64,000 bases of DNA from Symsagittifera roscoffensis (taxonomy: Eukaryota > Xenacoelomorpha > Acoela > Convolutidae): NCBI RefSeq assembly GCF_963678635.1, contig NC_087068.1:24841311-24905310 (forward strand), written 5' to 3'. Shown here in pieces: positions 11,346 to 24,088 of this stretch. Both the position numbers and the translations under genes were made by a program. The notes under the pieces are model-generated. The model was not told where the DNA came from and did not search any database. It was given only the letters and a program-made list of their open reading frames with translations. Numbering within the stretch: position 1 is the stretch's first letter; each line of letters opens with the position of its first letter.

Positions 11346-11534
11346 CTAGTGGGAAGATTTATGTTTATTGTAGTATTCTTCAATGAACAGAATTAAAAGG
11401 ATTGTTGCTAAGGCGAATGTGACTATTGCCTTTTTTACACATTTGCACATTGTCAGTATTAGGGATGATAAAAATAAGATGAAAATTACAAATAGTGAAA
11501 AAATATCTGTTCTACTAAAAATTGTTCGTATCAT
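11346..11534 (-). CDS. Small two-helix membrane protein (copy 1)
   Basis: A 62-codon frame, intact in both copies although most other copy 1 genes are broken. It starts MIRTIFSRTDIF and has hydrophobic stretches at about residues 12-30 and 36-52, separated by a short CKCVKK loop. It ends in a charged EEYYNKHK tail. The other copy (40065-40253) differs mostly by conservative changes. It lies in the gap between pol and the Pro-rich ORF. It resembles a viroporin-like hairpin in layout only; no family is recognised. Confidence 0.6.
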   Translation of the reverse strand: MIRTIFSRTDIFSLFVIFILFLSSLILTMCKCVKKAIVTFALATILLILFIEEYYNKHKSSH

Positions 11535-12399
11535 TTAAAAAGACTTTGAATTATCGTACCTGTGAATATGATCAATGATTTGGGAAAGTTGGAGATATAT
11601 TTCAAATAGGGAATAGAAAATTTAAAAACTGTTGCAAAAGATTATTAAAATGATTATAAAAGCTTCAAAAGTATCAAATAGAAACATGAACAAAAGTTTG
11701 AATAGTATGAAAAAGTTTATTAAAAAAATTAAAATTGTATTTTTAAAGATATTGACTGATGAAGAGAAGAGCATTTAAGAAATGATTTCTTTGTCGAATA
11801 TTTTTTGTTGTTTGAGGCGAGATTCAAGTGTGGTCGAGTTATTTATGGATTTTTTGACAAGTGGGTTGAGTTGTATGAAAATTTGTTGAGGGCTATTTGT
11901 GTTCGGGAGGTCTTCTTTGCTTTATTTTTATTTGTTGAATGATCTGGGGTATTTTTGAGACATTTGTATTTTAGGCCAAATGTATATGGTCCTTTTTTAC
12001 TTTAGGCTAATTTGCCATTTTTGGTTGGAGGGTTTTTGGTGTCTGAGTTGGGAAAATATTGTTGATCTTTGCGTTATTAGATTGAGGAAGGTTGTAATAT
12101 TATGGTGGTATTTATTTTAGTTGTCAAACTTTATCGAGTTGCTTATTTTTGACCTGGATGTTGTAAAGTTATAGTTATAGATATGCCTGGAGTTTAATAT
12201 CTTTCGGCTATTAGGTTGGTGTTAGAGATATCGAAGGTGACGTATTTAAATGAATCCTATTGGCTGAATCTGAACTAGAATTGTTGCGTTTTTGTCAGCA
12301 TGTTATCTTGAAAAATGAAAGTTTAAAATGATCCAGATGTGCAAAATTATTAATTTTTAAAATCAAAGTTGTTTTTGAAATTCAACTTTCTTTAGTATT
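11535..12399. other. Non-coding gap between pol and the membrane ORF (copy 1)
   Basis: About 0.86 kb with no frame conserved with copy 2, although the DNA itself aligns with 39245-40064. It may hold promoter or splice signals for the downstream genes; none is demonstrable. Confidence 0.5.
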
Positions 12400-15300
12400 T
12401 TAGATTGTGGAATGAATATTGTAGTTTTTACGTGGTTGATTTCTAAGTCGTGATAATTCTCTATGTTCTGATTTTGCTACTTGTTCTTGTGGTAAAATTT
12501 TTTCTATCATTTTTTTGTTTTTTCTTTCTTTTTGAGATATTTTTTGGTCTCTTATTTTTTGATTGTTTTTAGCTTTGATTTGTGTTTGATTTTCTTTATG
12601 AACGTTGTGTTGTTCATCAATTTCTTTTTCTTTATGTTGGTGAATTTGAATAACTTTTAAACCTGTGAAAGAATATAATTGAGTTAATTCGCGTAGTGCG
12701 TATTCTTTTGGGAAGTAGGGCAATTGATTGTTTCGATGTTGAACAATTTCTTTTTTAGTTGAATCTGTAAATTTATACGTCACGTCAGTGGGTTTGGCAT
12801 TTATATTTATTTGGTATGGGCCTTTTCGAAGGGGTTGTAATTTTTTAGAGATTCCTTTTTGCGTAATAAAGTTAGGTATAAAGACAAATGATCCAATTTT
12901 TCAATCTGTGGCTGGTGTAAAGCGTGAATTAATTTGATCGTTAATGTTTTGCCTTTGTTACAATTTCTTTGTTACTTTTTGGTAAATTTCATTGTGTTTT
13001 TTTATCTCTATTTAAAATCCATTCGGTGTGTGTGCCGGAGGCTAATTTAAGAATTTGTGGTTGATGAAAATTATCTTCATCATGTGTGTGTAAAGGTAGG
13101 TTATAACAAATTGAGTCTTTATTTGGTTGGCAATAACCTTGTGCATTTTTATGGGAATTTGCTGTAAAAATAATTCGTTTACGTGGCTTTTGATTGAAAA
13201 CCATTTCGTATGGTGACATTCCTAAAGTTGTCGTAATTTGTGAATTGTATGCTAAGGGAAATAACTTTACATCTGCTGATCATTCTGTGTATTTTGTATC
13301 ATTTCCATTTATGATACATCGGAGATATTCTTGTAGTGAACGGTTCATACCTTCGACTAAACCATTTATCTAAGGTGCATGAGATGTAAGTGGTTTATGT
13401 TTGATGTTATACAGGTGGCATAGTGTGATGATTTTTTTATTTATAAACTCTGTACCGTTGTCTGTAACTAAGATTTCGGGTAGTCCGAATTTAGCTATCC
13501 AATGTTTATAAAGCGTCGTGTAAGTATAATAAGCATTACAATGTGGTACTGGGTTGAGTGCTACATAATGTGTGAATGCGTCAACAATGACCATAATGTA
13601 GTAGTTTCCTTCAGAAGATGGTGAAATTGGTCCTTTTGTATCAAATGAAATGCGATGGTTAAAAAATTAACTTTGTCCTTTAAAATCTTGTTTTTGTGCT
13701 ATTTGTTTTTGATTTGGATAAGGTTTGTTTAATTGACATATTATACAATCATTGCATAATACTTTTATCCAAATTGGTGCATTTGGGAAAGAAAAATTTT
13801 GTGTAAAGTTCAAGTATGTTTTTTCTGATCCGGAGTGTCCTTTAGTATTTTGTGTATGTGAGATGTTAAAAGCTATTAATATCATACTTAAAGGAAGACA
13901 GGGAACTTTTGAATCAATTAAATGATATTCTAAAAGATCTGTATTTTCATGAATTGTTGTGTTATTAAATTTTCGGAAATATCGGAGGAGTGTTTTATTT
14001 CCTAAAATTGTGGTATCTGCTTTTACGGGCTTAGTTTTGTATTTGTGCCATGATTTTAGTTGTCTAATTACTGGGTCGAGATTTTGATTTTGTTTTAAAA
14101 ATTCTAGTTTAATTTTATCTGTTGGGGGGAGAAAAATATTGTCAATTTCTAGTTTTAACAGGGTATTGTGTCAAGTGGGTCATGGAGGTCAAAAACTTTA
14201 TTTATTGTGTATTTTGATCGTTTGTTTGCGGTCCTGATAAATTTATTTTATCAGTTAAATTTTCTTTTTCGATTAATGGGAAAAGGTCTTTTTTATGCGT
14301 GTGTTGTTTTATTATTTTTTGTTGAGTGTTATTTTTTATCCATTGTGAGTATGGAATTGGTTTAAAAGTTGATGTGCCTAGTAAATCAACTTCGTAGTGA
14401 TTATTTTGGCAATCTAAGTAGAGTGGAAAATGCTGTAGATTATATATTTGTGATTGATCAATGTCAGTTTTTACTGCATATTTGCATTCTAGTCGGGGTG
14501 ATGTTTCATCTTTTGCGAGATTAAATTTAATATTTTGTGGTATTTCAACTGTAGTTTTTCGTATAAGTATTTCAGGTGGCGTATTTCGACTTAATGTATC
14601 TGGTAACGCAAGGTTTTTTCCTGCTGTCCAAACTATATGTAGGTTTGGCAATTTCATTAGAATTAGTTGAAGTCTATAAACTCTATGATTGGGATTTGAC
14701 TTTTGTGTAAAGAGAAATATAATTGGTTTGTGATCTGTGAATAGAACTGTTGGGTGTTTTGATCCAAGTATCAGAAATTCATATTCTGTAAGTTTATAAA
14801 TTATAGCTGTACATTCTCTCATTAGAGTTGAGAGTCGTAGCTCTGCTTGAGTGAATAATCGTGAATTTGCTGATATAAGGTTCATTTTATTTGTTCCACT
14901 ATGTGATTGTAGCAATGCTGCGCCGATGCCAAAATTTGAGGCATCGCTTATTGCATAGAATGGTTGATTTGGATCTGGAATTGTATTTGAATTTTGTTCA
15001 GTTAGAAGTTTTTTAATTTTTTCAAATCGTGTTTGATGTTCAATGGTCCATTCAAAATTATTTTGTTGTCTGATGATATTATAGAAGAGTCTTAAGTATA
15101 ATTGCATGTTGTAAACATATTTACCTAAGAAATTTAACATTCCAAGGAATTCTTAGATTTTCTTTTTATTTTTAGGTGGCTGAACTTTTTGAATGGCATC
15201 AATGCGTGATTTTAATGGAGTGATAGTTTCTCGTTTTATATTAAGTCCTAAAAATTTGACGCGTGTTAGAAAGAAGTGTGATTTATTGGGAGCTGCCTTC

Positions 15301-16027
15301 AGATTTTCGTTCTGAAGTATTTTATGATACTGTTCTAAAACTGTAAACATTTCTTCTTTAGTTTGTGATTGCATAAAAACATCATCTAAGTATGTGATTG
15401 CATTTTTCTTGAGTATTGGTGGTCTAAAAATTTTACTCATAAAAGCTGAAAAAGCTGCTGGTCCTATGGATATTCCATAGAATAATCGGTTAAATTCGTA
15501 TTGTTGATTTCCAAAAACAAATTGTGTAAGTCGTCGTGATTGATCATCTAGTGGCATTTGATTATAAGCATTTGATTCATATCTGCGGTTGTGACGTACT
15601 TACCATTTATCTTTGTTAGGATAACTTGTATTGGTTCAATGGGCCAATTACATTTTGATTCGTCAATTAGTGAATTGAGGTATCTAGCGTCTAAAACTAT
15701 TTTTAGTGATTCACTTTTTGCTAGAACGATAACAGGGTTGATAAAAGTGTTACCTTTTGGTTGTTCTTCCTTATTTATTGGTGAGATAATTTCGTATTGT
15801 TCTAAAATGTCAAGTAATATGTTTACCTTGTCATGTAAGTGAATTGGTATTTTACTGGCTCTTGGTTTTTTGAAAACTGCGTCGGGTTTTAACGGGAGGT
15901 GTAGTGATGAACTAATTTTTCCAACGTCAAATTTTGATGTTGCGTAGACTGTTGAATATTTTAACGGTTGTTTTGCTAATTTATCAAATTCAATTTGTGT
16001 AATTTGTGAATGTTCAAATTAAAACAT
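12400..16027 (-). pseudogene. pol: pol: reverse transcriptase-RNase H-integrase (copy 1, broken)
   Basis: Aligns throughout with the intact 1221-codon pol of copy 2. Surviving frames are 15153-15557 (RT, with YLDD), 14202-15140 (RNase H with SDASNFGIGAALLQ, then the connection region), 13667-13885 (integrase zinc finger), 13370-13594 (integrase core with VTDNGTEF), 12989-13219 and 12400-12783 (C-terminus). The start codon at 16027 is followed two codons later by a stop (ATG TTT TAA), and there are at least six further breaks. It cannot make enzyme. Confidence 0.92.
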
Positions 16028-16062
16028 TGTTAAAAATTTTTGTTGTTCTTTCGTGTAATTGG

Positions 16063-19000
16063 TTATATTGAATGCTGGTTTAAAATATGGTGTTTTTGTG
16101 AAGTAATATGTGTTTCTTTTTTCATTACTTATAAAATTATTTATGGATAATTCTTCGTCAAGAATTGTTGATTGGCAAATATCTAATAATTGGAGTATAT
16201 TATTAACGCGGTAGGCTACTTCATTTTTGGTGAAATTGTAGTATTTGTTTCACAAAATCCTAAAAGTCCTAAGGGTATTGTTACTTGATATGGTGTATTA
16301 TTATACACGGGTAATGAAATGATGTCGGAATTCGTGTTTTTGGAATATTTTATAGATGAGATTGTAATTTTGAAAATTTTGTGGATAGGTTTAAATTCGA
16401 AGTCTGACATAAAAAGTTGTTGTTTATTTTGACTTTTATTATACTGGTGAACTTGTTTTATTGAAAAATTATATATATTGCCTGATAGTGGTTTCAGGTG
16501 TTTCCGTTGTTGATTATAAATAGGAAAAAATTTTGAGAAGAATGGTGGTTGTTTGTTTAATCTTTGGAAGAATGTTAGGGCTGTGCTTTTTGTTTTTGTG
16601 TATTTATCTTTGATATGTATCTTACTATTTAAGATGTTGATTGTTGGTATATATTTAGATATAAATGGTATGCCAATGATATTGTGTTTAATATCAGTAA
16701 TATGAAATATTTGTTTAAATGGTTTGGTTAAAATTTTGTTTTGTTCCATTGTTCTCGTGGGAAGAAGAAATATTTGGATTTTTCCATATTTTACTAATGT
16801 TGATCCTTGTGCTGTTGCTAATTTACTAGAGTTTTCAAGAGGTGTTAATTTTGGATGCAATGTTTTAATTTCGGTCCATGTGGGAATATTAATTATATTT
16901 GATTCTGGTCCTGAGTCAATTCAAAAATCAATTTCAAGAACTGGTGGCTGAAATTATTTGTTTCTAGGGCTTTCTAAGAGAAATGGAATTGTCCAAATTT
17001 TTTCTCTTGGTTGTTTTTTTTGTATATTTTGATAAATATGTTTTGTAGTTGAGCATTGTGTTTCGTCTTTTTTATCGGGTTTAATTACCGTGTTAATTCC
17101 GTTTACTTCTTGTGTAGTTTGTGTAGTATCAATGGGTCCAATATAGTAATTGTGAAGGAGTTCCAATTGATTTTCATATATATGTGAAGTAAAAGGTTGT
17201 TCATATATGATAGGTTCATAGTCGTTTTTGACTTTTATCATATTTACAGAGATGGTATTATCTGTATCACTTTCTGTATCTGACGATTCACAATTTATAT
17301 GATTTAGTTGTAATTCGTTACTTCATGTGTCATCAAGACCTGGGGGGTCTGAAGTTGTTTCTTCATTTGTGTGCACTTGATTAATGTGTCTTCGATGTTT
17401 TGGTGTGCTACTTCTGTATCGGTGTTTAGAATCAGGATAGTGGTTATTATTCCTATGTGGTGACTGGGAATAATTTCCGTATCGATTATTGTAACTTGAG
17501 TTTCGATTTTGTGAATTATTTTGTGATCTGTTTTGATAATTATTGTTTGATCTGTGATAGTTTGATCTGTTATATGAATTATTCCTTGATCGATTGTTCG
17601 GGTAATTCTGATTTCGATTGTTTGAATAACTTCTATTTCTATTATGTGAATAGTTTCTATTTCTGTTGTATGATGAGTTTCGTGATTGATTATTAGAATA
17701 GTGTCTATTCCTTGGATTTGATTGGGAACTGGATCCAGAAACAAATTCTGCTGTACTGGAATGCGATCGTGAATAGTTATTTTGGTTATTTTGGCTATTC
17801 GATCGGTTATATCTGTTTTGTGAGAAATTTCGTGTATTTCCTCGTTCGGGTGATCTACCTCTATAACTTGAGTTTTATGGTGATTGATTCCTTGTGTAAT
17901 TTGAGTTGCTCGGAAGTGGTTTTCCTGAACTGTTATTACTATATATATATTTTTGTTTGGTAGATTTTGGTCTTTTTTCATGTATTGAGAGAATGATTTA
18001 TTTGGTTCTTTGTACCTTTGAGGTTTATTCTGATTGTCTTGTTGTTTTTGTCTACACTCGGAAATACTGTGTCCGTATCGTCGGCAATAATTACACCATT
18101 TTTTGAAGGATGGTTTGCCTTTAAAGTTTGGATGTTTTTCGTAGATATTTAGTATTTCAGTGATTTTTTCAATCAGGTCTGTGTCTGATTCTTGTATGTT
18201 ATTTATATGTGTAGTATTTGTTTCAATCCGATTAACATATTGTAGTTTTAGATTCTCTGTTTCTTCGAGTTTCATTGTGATTTCTGCTTGTTCTAGTTTA
18301 TCTACTAATTTTCGAAAATCTATATCTGGTTCTCGAATTGAGGAAGGATGAGATGCTCTCTTTTTTATAGCTATTTTCTTTAATTGAGGTCTCAAGGTCA
18401 TCCTTAAAATTTTTGTCATTTTTGTGTTTTTGTAATCATGTGTATTAAGTGAATATGCTTTTCGAACTAATAATTTGATTCGTACTGCTAATTGTTTAAT
18501 AGTTTCATTTGGTAATCTGCGGATTTCGTTGCATAAAACTCTTGGATGTTGTTTGTTTCTCTCAGAATCAAACATTTTTGAAAGTTCTTGTGTGAATCTT
18601 TTCCAGTCTGATTTTTTTTCTATGGGTAATACTGAAAACCATTTTTGAGCTGCGCCATCTAGGGTTGTTTGTATTAACGCTGTGCGTCTATGTATCCAAT
18701 TTTGATGTAGTGGCGTCTTAATTGGTTCGGGTCCTATATTTAAAATTAAATTTGCTGTTACTGCATTTAGATAATCTTCTACGGAATATTCAGGTATACA
18801 TCTGTTCCTGTGAATACCATTAATGGTTTATTCGATGTTATTGATGATCCACCCATAAGGTATGGATTCATAGTCATCTGTAGTGATTCTGCGGCATTTG
18901 GCATTTGTGAAAAATTTGAAAGTTGATTTTTGTGATTTCATGTTGCTGAAGGTAATATGGAAGCGGTATTTCATTTTGCATTTGTGTTGGTGGATAAGAA

Positions 19001-20629
19001 TGCATTAACATTGGGTTTTGTGGTTGTATTGGTTGAAAAGATTGTGTGTTAAATGGGTTTTGTATATGCATTTGTTGTGGATTTTGTATATCTGTTGGGT
19101 TTTGTGGGTAAATTTTCATATTTTGAGATGGTTGAGATTGTCGCGGTCCCTGTGTGCGATATTCTTTAGTATATGGTGCAAAAATATCTGGTTGATGATA
19201 ATCATCGCCATCAGATGATAAATAGTTTGTATTATATGGTGTATGTTGTTTATTTTTGTTTTGTTGAAAAAATGGGTAATTTTCACTATAATCCTGTGTA
19301 GGTTGTGGATTATCTGGAAAATTTACTGAATTGGTCGATGTTTTTGGGAGATTCCAATAATGGGAACAAACATAATTTAAATTTTGTGGTTTTTTTTGGG
19401 GAGGTTGGTTTGTTCTTGGTTGGTGAGAATAATTATAATTGTGTTCTGCAAAAGTGTTTCTTGTGAACGGTTTTCGTGTTTTTGACGGTATTGTCATTGG
19501 TCTATACGTTTGATAGTCCATATGTGAATATTTTGGAGCAACCGAAGGTTTAACTGTTGATTGTAAGGTTATCTGTGTTAGTGATGTATTTGCATTTCTT
19601 GGTGTTGTCAGATTAGAGTGTATTGGTGAAATGCTTTGTTGTGTAGTTGTTGCTGTTGTTTGGAAGATTTCTTCATTTTTGAAGTGTGATGGTGTTTGAA
19701 TGTCTTGTTGTGTAAGATTTCTGGTTCTAGTGAGGTTTTCATTATGTATGACTGTTGAATTTAAGCTGTTATTTCGTGTATCAGGTAAATTCAATGGTGT
19801 TGCATCAATGATTAATGGTACCTTTTTTACATAATCTCTGTGAAAAGTTATTGTTTTTATTGCTTGACTCGAGATAGCTTGTGGGATATTTAGAAATGCT
19901 GGATGAGACCAGTCAGGGTCCCAAACGTAATCTGATTGTTCTGAAAGAACAATGTCGTCATTGGTATTTTGAGGTCTGAAATTTTTTCTTGCTTGTGAAA
20001 TTAAATCTAAATTGTGGGTGAAATAATCAATTATAAACCATGCTAAAATCTTTTGTAAATCATGTTTAGTGTTCCGTGAAACATCTTCTTTAGTGAAAGT
20101 TTCGCGAATTATATGTAAAAATGTTGAAAATACTGTGAACTCATTTCGTACTTTTGTATGTTTGGCTGTTTCGGTTGGTGATATACTTTGAACTTCTGTT
20201 TTTTCTAATATAGATATATAACTATATATTACTGCAAAAACTTCGTTAGTGAATATGGAGTTTGCTCTTTGTGAATTATGATATTGTATGCTTTTGATTT
20301 TTTCTAGGAATATTTTTGAAAAATTCTAGTTCAAAATCGTCTGTTTGAATTACATATTTACGATGAGCTGTATTTGGTGTGCTGAATTCTATGGTGTAGA
20401 TTCCATATTGTTGTGTTAGATTACATATGTCTTTCAAATAATGTTCAATAGTTTGTCTTTTGATTTTTACATCTGGGAATTCTGCTTTGCTTGGGCTGAT
20501 TCCTGGTTCAAACAAATTTACGAGCAAGTTCTTACAAAATTGTATTTGTCCTCTATCATCGAGTGAATCTATAAGAAAGGGAAAAACTGCTTCTTCATCT
20601 GGACTTTCGTCACTTTGATTGTGGCTCAT
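16063..20629 (-). pseudogene. gag: gag-protease (copy 1, broken)
   Basis: Matches copy 2 30996-35543. Pieces are 20276-20629 (acidic N-terminus), 18874-19794 (Gln/Pro/Asn-rich linker), 17304-18575 (capsid-like region and CCHC knuckle CNYCRRYGHSISEC), 16954-17241 and 16216-16860 (after the protease motif). Where copy 2 has stops at 31461 and 34953, copy 1 has sense codons, so those stops are private to copy 2. Copy 1 has its own frameshifts, including one after the CCHC knuckle that runs the low-complexity tail in another frame. Confidence 0.9.
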
Positions 20630-21073
20630 TTTTTCCTTTGATGACTGTTAATATATAACTATCAATGTGTCTAATTGGTTGATTCCAATTATACAAGTGT
20701 ACAGGTTTGTGTTTATATTGCTTTTTTTTTCTTCTTTTTCCTCTTTTTGATGAATTTGAAGTTGTTTCTGAGTCGGAAAAATATAATTGATCATGAATGG
20801 GACAATTTTTATCGATTGATTCTTTTAATTTGTAGAGTTTGTCTAAACTGTTGGCTTCTGATTCAAAAAATCGTTTCTATTTTTTGAAAATCTTTTTCGT
20901 GTGATTTGTCTTTGTTTGTTTATAATTTTTTTTCTTTTTATTGTTTGTCGTTTTGTTCTAATGTATGCAACTGTTTGTGTATGTCGAGTGATTACAAGAT
21001 CGTATTTTTGGTTATCTATTTCACAATTGTGTAAAACGATTGTTTATTTATTTCCTAAGTTTTTGAATGACAT
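20604..21073 (-). pseudogene. Basic ORF2 (copy 1, broken)
   Basis: Start codon and first residues match copy 2 30554-31021, but an in-frame TAA follows after nine codons where copy 2 has CAA. The rest of the DNA still aligns. Confidence 0.6.
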
Positions 21074-21999
21074 AAGGTTTAGGATGAGGGATGCAAGAAG
21101 TTGTTAGTTATTTTTATTTTCCTAGACTGTTAGTCCTCACGATTTTTTGGTTAGCTTAACCTGGGTCTTTTTGCTCAGGGTTGGAGAAAAAAAGTATATC
21201 GATTCCGGAGAATGATTTTCTACTTTCTCGTGGCTAGTCTAAGTTAAGGTGTTAACTACTTATTCTTACTTAGGGGTAGTGATTGTGTTCAAGGGTTGGA
21301 GAATAGTAAATCGATCCACAAGGTTCAGGTATAATTAGAACGCAAGCAGTTCTTTAGATACTATTTTAAACTTACTAAGTCTCAGATCTATCCTGGGTCT
21401 GGTAAGAGGAGGGTTCAAGTGAAGGATGAATAACCGAAGTTCTTCACTGTTTATCTTAATTTGAATGGTTAGTTTTATTTAAAAATTTCTATTAGTCCTG
21501 GGTCTTTTGAAAAGATTGGATAGTGAATCGACGTTTGAGGTCGTTAGACACTTGCTAAGTGGGTGGGGGAGAACAAAATCGTTCTTTTTGATCCAAGGAT
21601 AGGCCTTAATGATCAGATTTTGAATTTAGTGAAATAGAAAATTTATAAAGATCCAAGGATAAGCCTTGATGATCTGATTTTTAAGTTAAGTGAATTTAAG
21701 TTTAAAATGGTTTAAATTTATTTAATAAAAAGATTTAGTTTTTCAATGATATTAGTGAGCTTATGATTGTTGTTATGTTTAGGTGATGAATCTGGAACAA
21801 CAAGATGATTTATTATTACTAACTATTTATTGTCATGCTACTTATTTTTATTTTTATTTTCAATAATTATTTTTCAAATATGTTTTATATACTACTGCAG
21901 AAATTAGGAAAACGATCTGAGATCTTTTTATCAATCGTTATTTTACATTAATAATTTTGTTTAGCGCCTGAAATGATCATGAAGATTTAATTCAAAATT

Positions 22000-22233
22000 T
22001 TATATTTGCAAATGAAAATCTAAATTCATTGCTAATAAGATTCTAAATATATAAGTTTGTGTTGGCTTTTGCCGTACAACCATAAAACTAAATGGTAAGT
22101 TTCTACGTAGTCGTATATCGTCTCTTGTCCGAGGTCTTCTTCCAGTACCGGGTAGTTCTAGTATTGTTCGGAATATCGGCTCTGATCTATTGAGTCGTAG
22201 AGACATTTCAATTAAGTTATTATCGTGTAACAT
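22000..22233 (-). CDS. 77-aa leader ORF (ORF1, copy 1)
   Basis: An open 77-codon frame just inside the 5' LTR. It matches the 77-codon frame of copy 2 (29393-29626) over its full length with about 11 differences. Shared blocks are NLIEMSLRLNRS, GRRPRTRDDIR, RQKPTQT and FRILLAMNLDFHLQ. It is rich in Arg and has no signal peptide. It stays open in both copies although neighbouring genes in copy 1 are destroyed. Possible roles are a small regulatory protein or the first exon of a spliced message. No family recognised. Confidence 0.55.
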   Translation of the reverse strand: MLHDNNLIEMSLRLNRSEPIFRTILELPGTGRRPRTRDDIRLRRNLPFSFMVVRQKPTQTYIFRILLAMNLDFHLQI

Positions 22234-22301
22234 TTTGAAAATGTTTTGTCTAAATTATAATCTATATTTGGTTAATTCTAAGCTATTAAGGTCTTATTTG
22301 A

Positions 22302-22319
22302 GACTTATGGTCGCACCAG
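22302..22319 (-). promoter_or_regulatory. Candidate primer-binding site (copy 1)
   Basis: Read on the - strand, TGGTGCGACCATAAG starts two bases after the LTR end. It is identical in copy 2, as expected for a tRNA primer site. The tRNA is not identified. Confidence 0.6.
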
Positions 22320-22320
22320 A

Positions 22321-22894
22321 TGAGTTATGACCGATGTGGTTAACTCATAGAGTAATTTCGGTTAGGGTACACCGTCTGCTCGTCACGCTATCTTATTTTC
22401 GGCCGGATAGATTCGTGCAACTTCTTAGTCTAATACCGATCCTAATCTTACTCTTATATCTACTAGTCTCAGGGTGTTTAACTAGGCTCTGCTAGGCTCA
22501 ATAGATCTAGAGTATACTGGCTTATTGCAACTGCTGAAGTTCTCTTGGAGAGGCAACTAATTTCTAAGTTAAATTCAAATCTCTCTGGTGCTGAAATTAC
22601 AAGTATTTTCAGCACTTACAAATAAGTGGGTTGTTAGTTAGATGGATTATGATTGGTTAATATTACTTAATATTAAATATTTTACTGCTGAAGTTCTCTT
22701 GGAGAGGCAACTAATTTCTAAGTTAAATTCAAATCTCTCTGGTGCTGAAATTACAAGTGTTTTCAGCACTTACAAATAAGTGGGTTGTTAGTTAGATGGA
22801 TTATGATTGGTTAATATTACTTAATATTAAATATTTTACAGTGGTAAAATATCCAATTTATCCAATTATAAAATGTAGTTTAGATCAGGTTCCA
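22321..22894 (-). repeat. 5' LTR of copy 1 (574 bp, internally duplicated)
   Basis: Same ends as 3900-4309. It is 164 bp longer because a 154-bp block is present twice in tandem (22531-22684 and from 22685), each with a further 10-bp repeat near TTAATATTACTTAATATT. The hairpin is therefore present twice. Confidence 0.95.
22531..22838. repeat. 154-bp tandem duplication inside the LTR
   Basis: CTGCTGAAGTTCTC occurs at 22531 and 22685, and the following sequence matches through the hairpin and ATTGGTTAATATTAC. Confidence 0.85.
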
Positions 22895-22898
22895 AAAA

Positions 22899-23340
22899 AA
22901 ATGAAATTTTTTTTTCCGAAACTTGAAATTTTTTATGAAACTCATCCCCCCACACGCCATATAAAGTACAAAAACATAGATTTCGTTCCTTGTAACAAAT
23001 CAATTATGGCAAATAAGCTTCTTTCAACCAGTTTGGAACGATTTATAAGACGGATTAATTCTCCGCTTACGCGTTAATGGCGCGAGTTATATCGCGCGTT
23101 AATTGTCCCAAATTGGTAAAAAATGGCCAAAATGGCAATTTTTAACCCTCATAACTTTACGAAAAATGATCACAGGTGAAATATCTTCTCAAATTTAAGT
23201 TCAGGACAACAATGGTTTTCGAATGATATAAAAAAATTCCGTCAAAAAGGGCTAGTTAAAAAGTCGAAATTTGTCTGAAGCAAAAAAAACCCACCCCGAG
23301 CACAAATATTCCGTTACTTTCGTATCGAAAGTCGGAACAA
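22899..23340 (-). repeat. Repeat A, copy 2, second part
   Basis: Continues the repeat broken at 3899. It contains CTCCGCTTACGCGTTAA, GCGCGTTAATTGTCCC and CTAGTTAAAAAGTCG. It ends in the hairpin ACTTTCG-tat-CGAAAGT within CCGTTACTTTCGTATCG, then TCGGAACAA. Confidence 0.9.
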
Positions 23341-24088
23341 AAATGGTAGGTGATGTCGGGTATTTGTGATCATAAGATAGATCAACAATTGGTTAATATT
23401 AAGCAATCAGCATACTGTTTGCTCATACGCACACTACTTTATTGCAATACAAATAAGAACAAGTTGGCTTGTATCAAGGCGCAGTCTCAATTTTTTCAGC
23501 GGTCGTTCAAATGTGGCTGAAAAAGATTTAGGTACATTTTTTTCGAAAGGTTCTCTTACGCTCCAACTTAAGCACAAATCAATAAAATTTGCTGCTTTTG
23601 ACATAAAATTGGAGCATTTAGCCTGCCTAACTTCAACTTCAGATTATGTTCTGAAATGAAACGCAATGTTTAATAAAAATTGGAATTTTTGTGCTTGATT
23701 TGATTATCCAAAATTGATTAAATGAGCGGTTTTTTTACCCCATTACCCTAGTAATATTTGGATCAATTTTGATTTAAAGCTTAAATATATTTCATCAAAA
23801 GTAGTTAGTTGAGTAGTTACAAACTTTGTTTGGATGAACCCCGAACGCAAGTTTTCTGTCACTTTCATCGAAAGTGGGAGAACAATATCGTATTGCTACA
23901 TCAATCGCTGTAAAATTGATTAAAAAGTTTAATGCCAAAAACTCCAGTTCTATTTGAAAGAAAAAACTCTAAATATCGATTGAGCTTTTTCAGGGCAAAA
24001 AAAGTAGTCACGAGACAATTATTTTACATTTTTTGATACACAGCAAACAAAAAAAGTAAAAGAGCGATTACAGTGTTGACTTGATCAG
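23341..24088. other. No gene seen
   Basis: AT-rich spacer. A CTTTC...GAAAG hairpin near 23866-23882 recalls the repeat A terminus, but nothing else aligns. Confidence 0.5.

Larger units (their letters stand above)
3900..22894 (-). mobile_element. Giant Ty3/gypsy LTR retrotransposon, copy 1 (18,995 bp, defective)
   Basis: Both ends carry LTRs running TG...CA when read on the - strand. Between them, in sense order, lie the same genes as in copy 2: leader ORF, ORF2, gag-protease, pol (RT, RNase H, integrase), small membrane ORF, Pro-rich ORF, envelope-like ORF and a 3' ORF. The RT-RNase H-integrase order and the GPY/F end mark it as Ty3/gypsy (Metaviridae). Almost every gene has stops or frameshifts, and about 750 bp near 6535-7281 is inverted. 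At 19 kb it is two to three times the usual gypsy length. It keeps an envelope-tail segment that copy 2 has lost. Confidence 0.93.

Noticed and set aside
17457-18351. Several + strand frames of 60-83 codons inside gag copy 1
   Set aside because: Shadows of the gag coding strand. Copy 2 shows mirror-image shadows in the same place.
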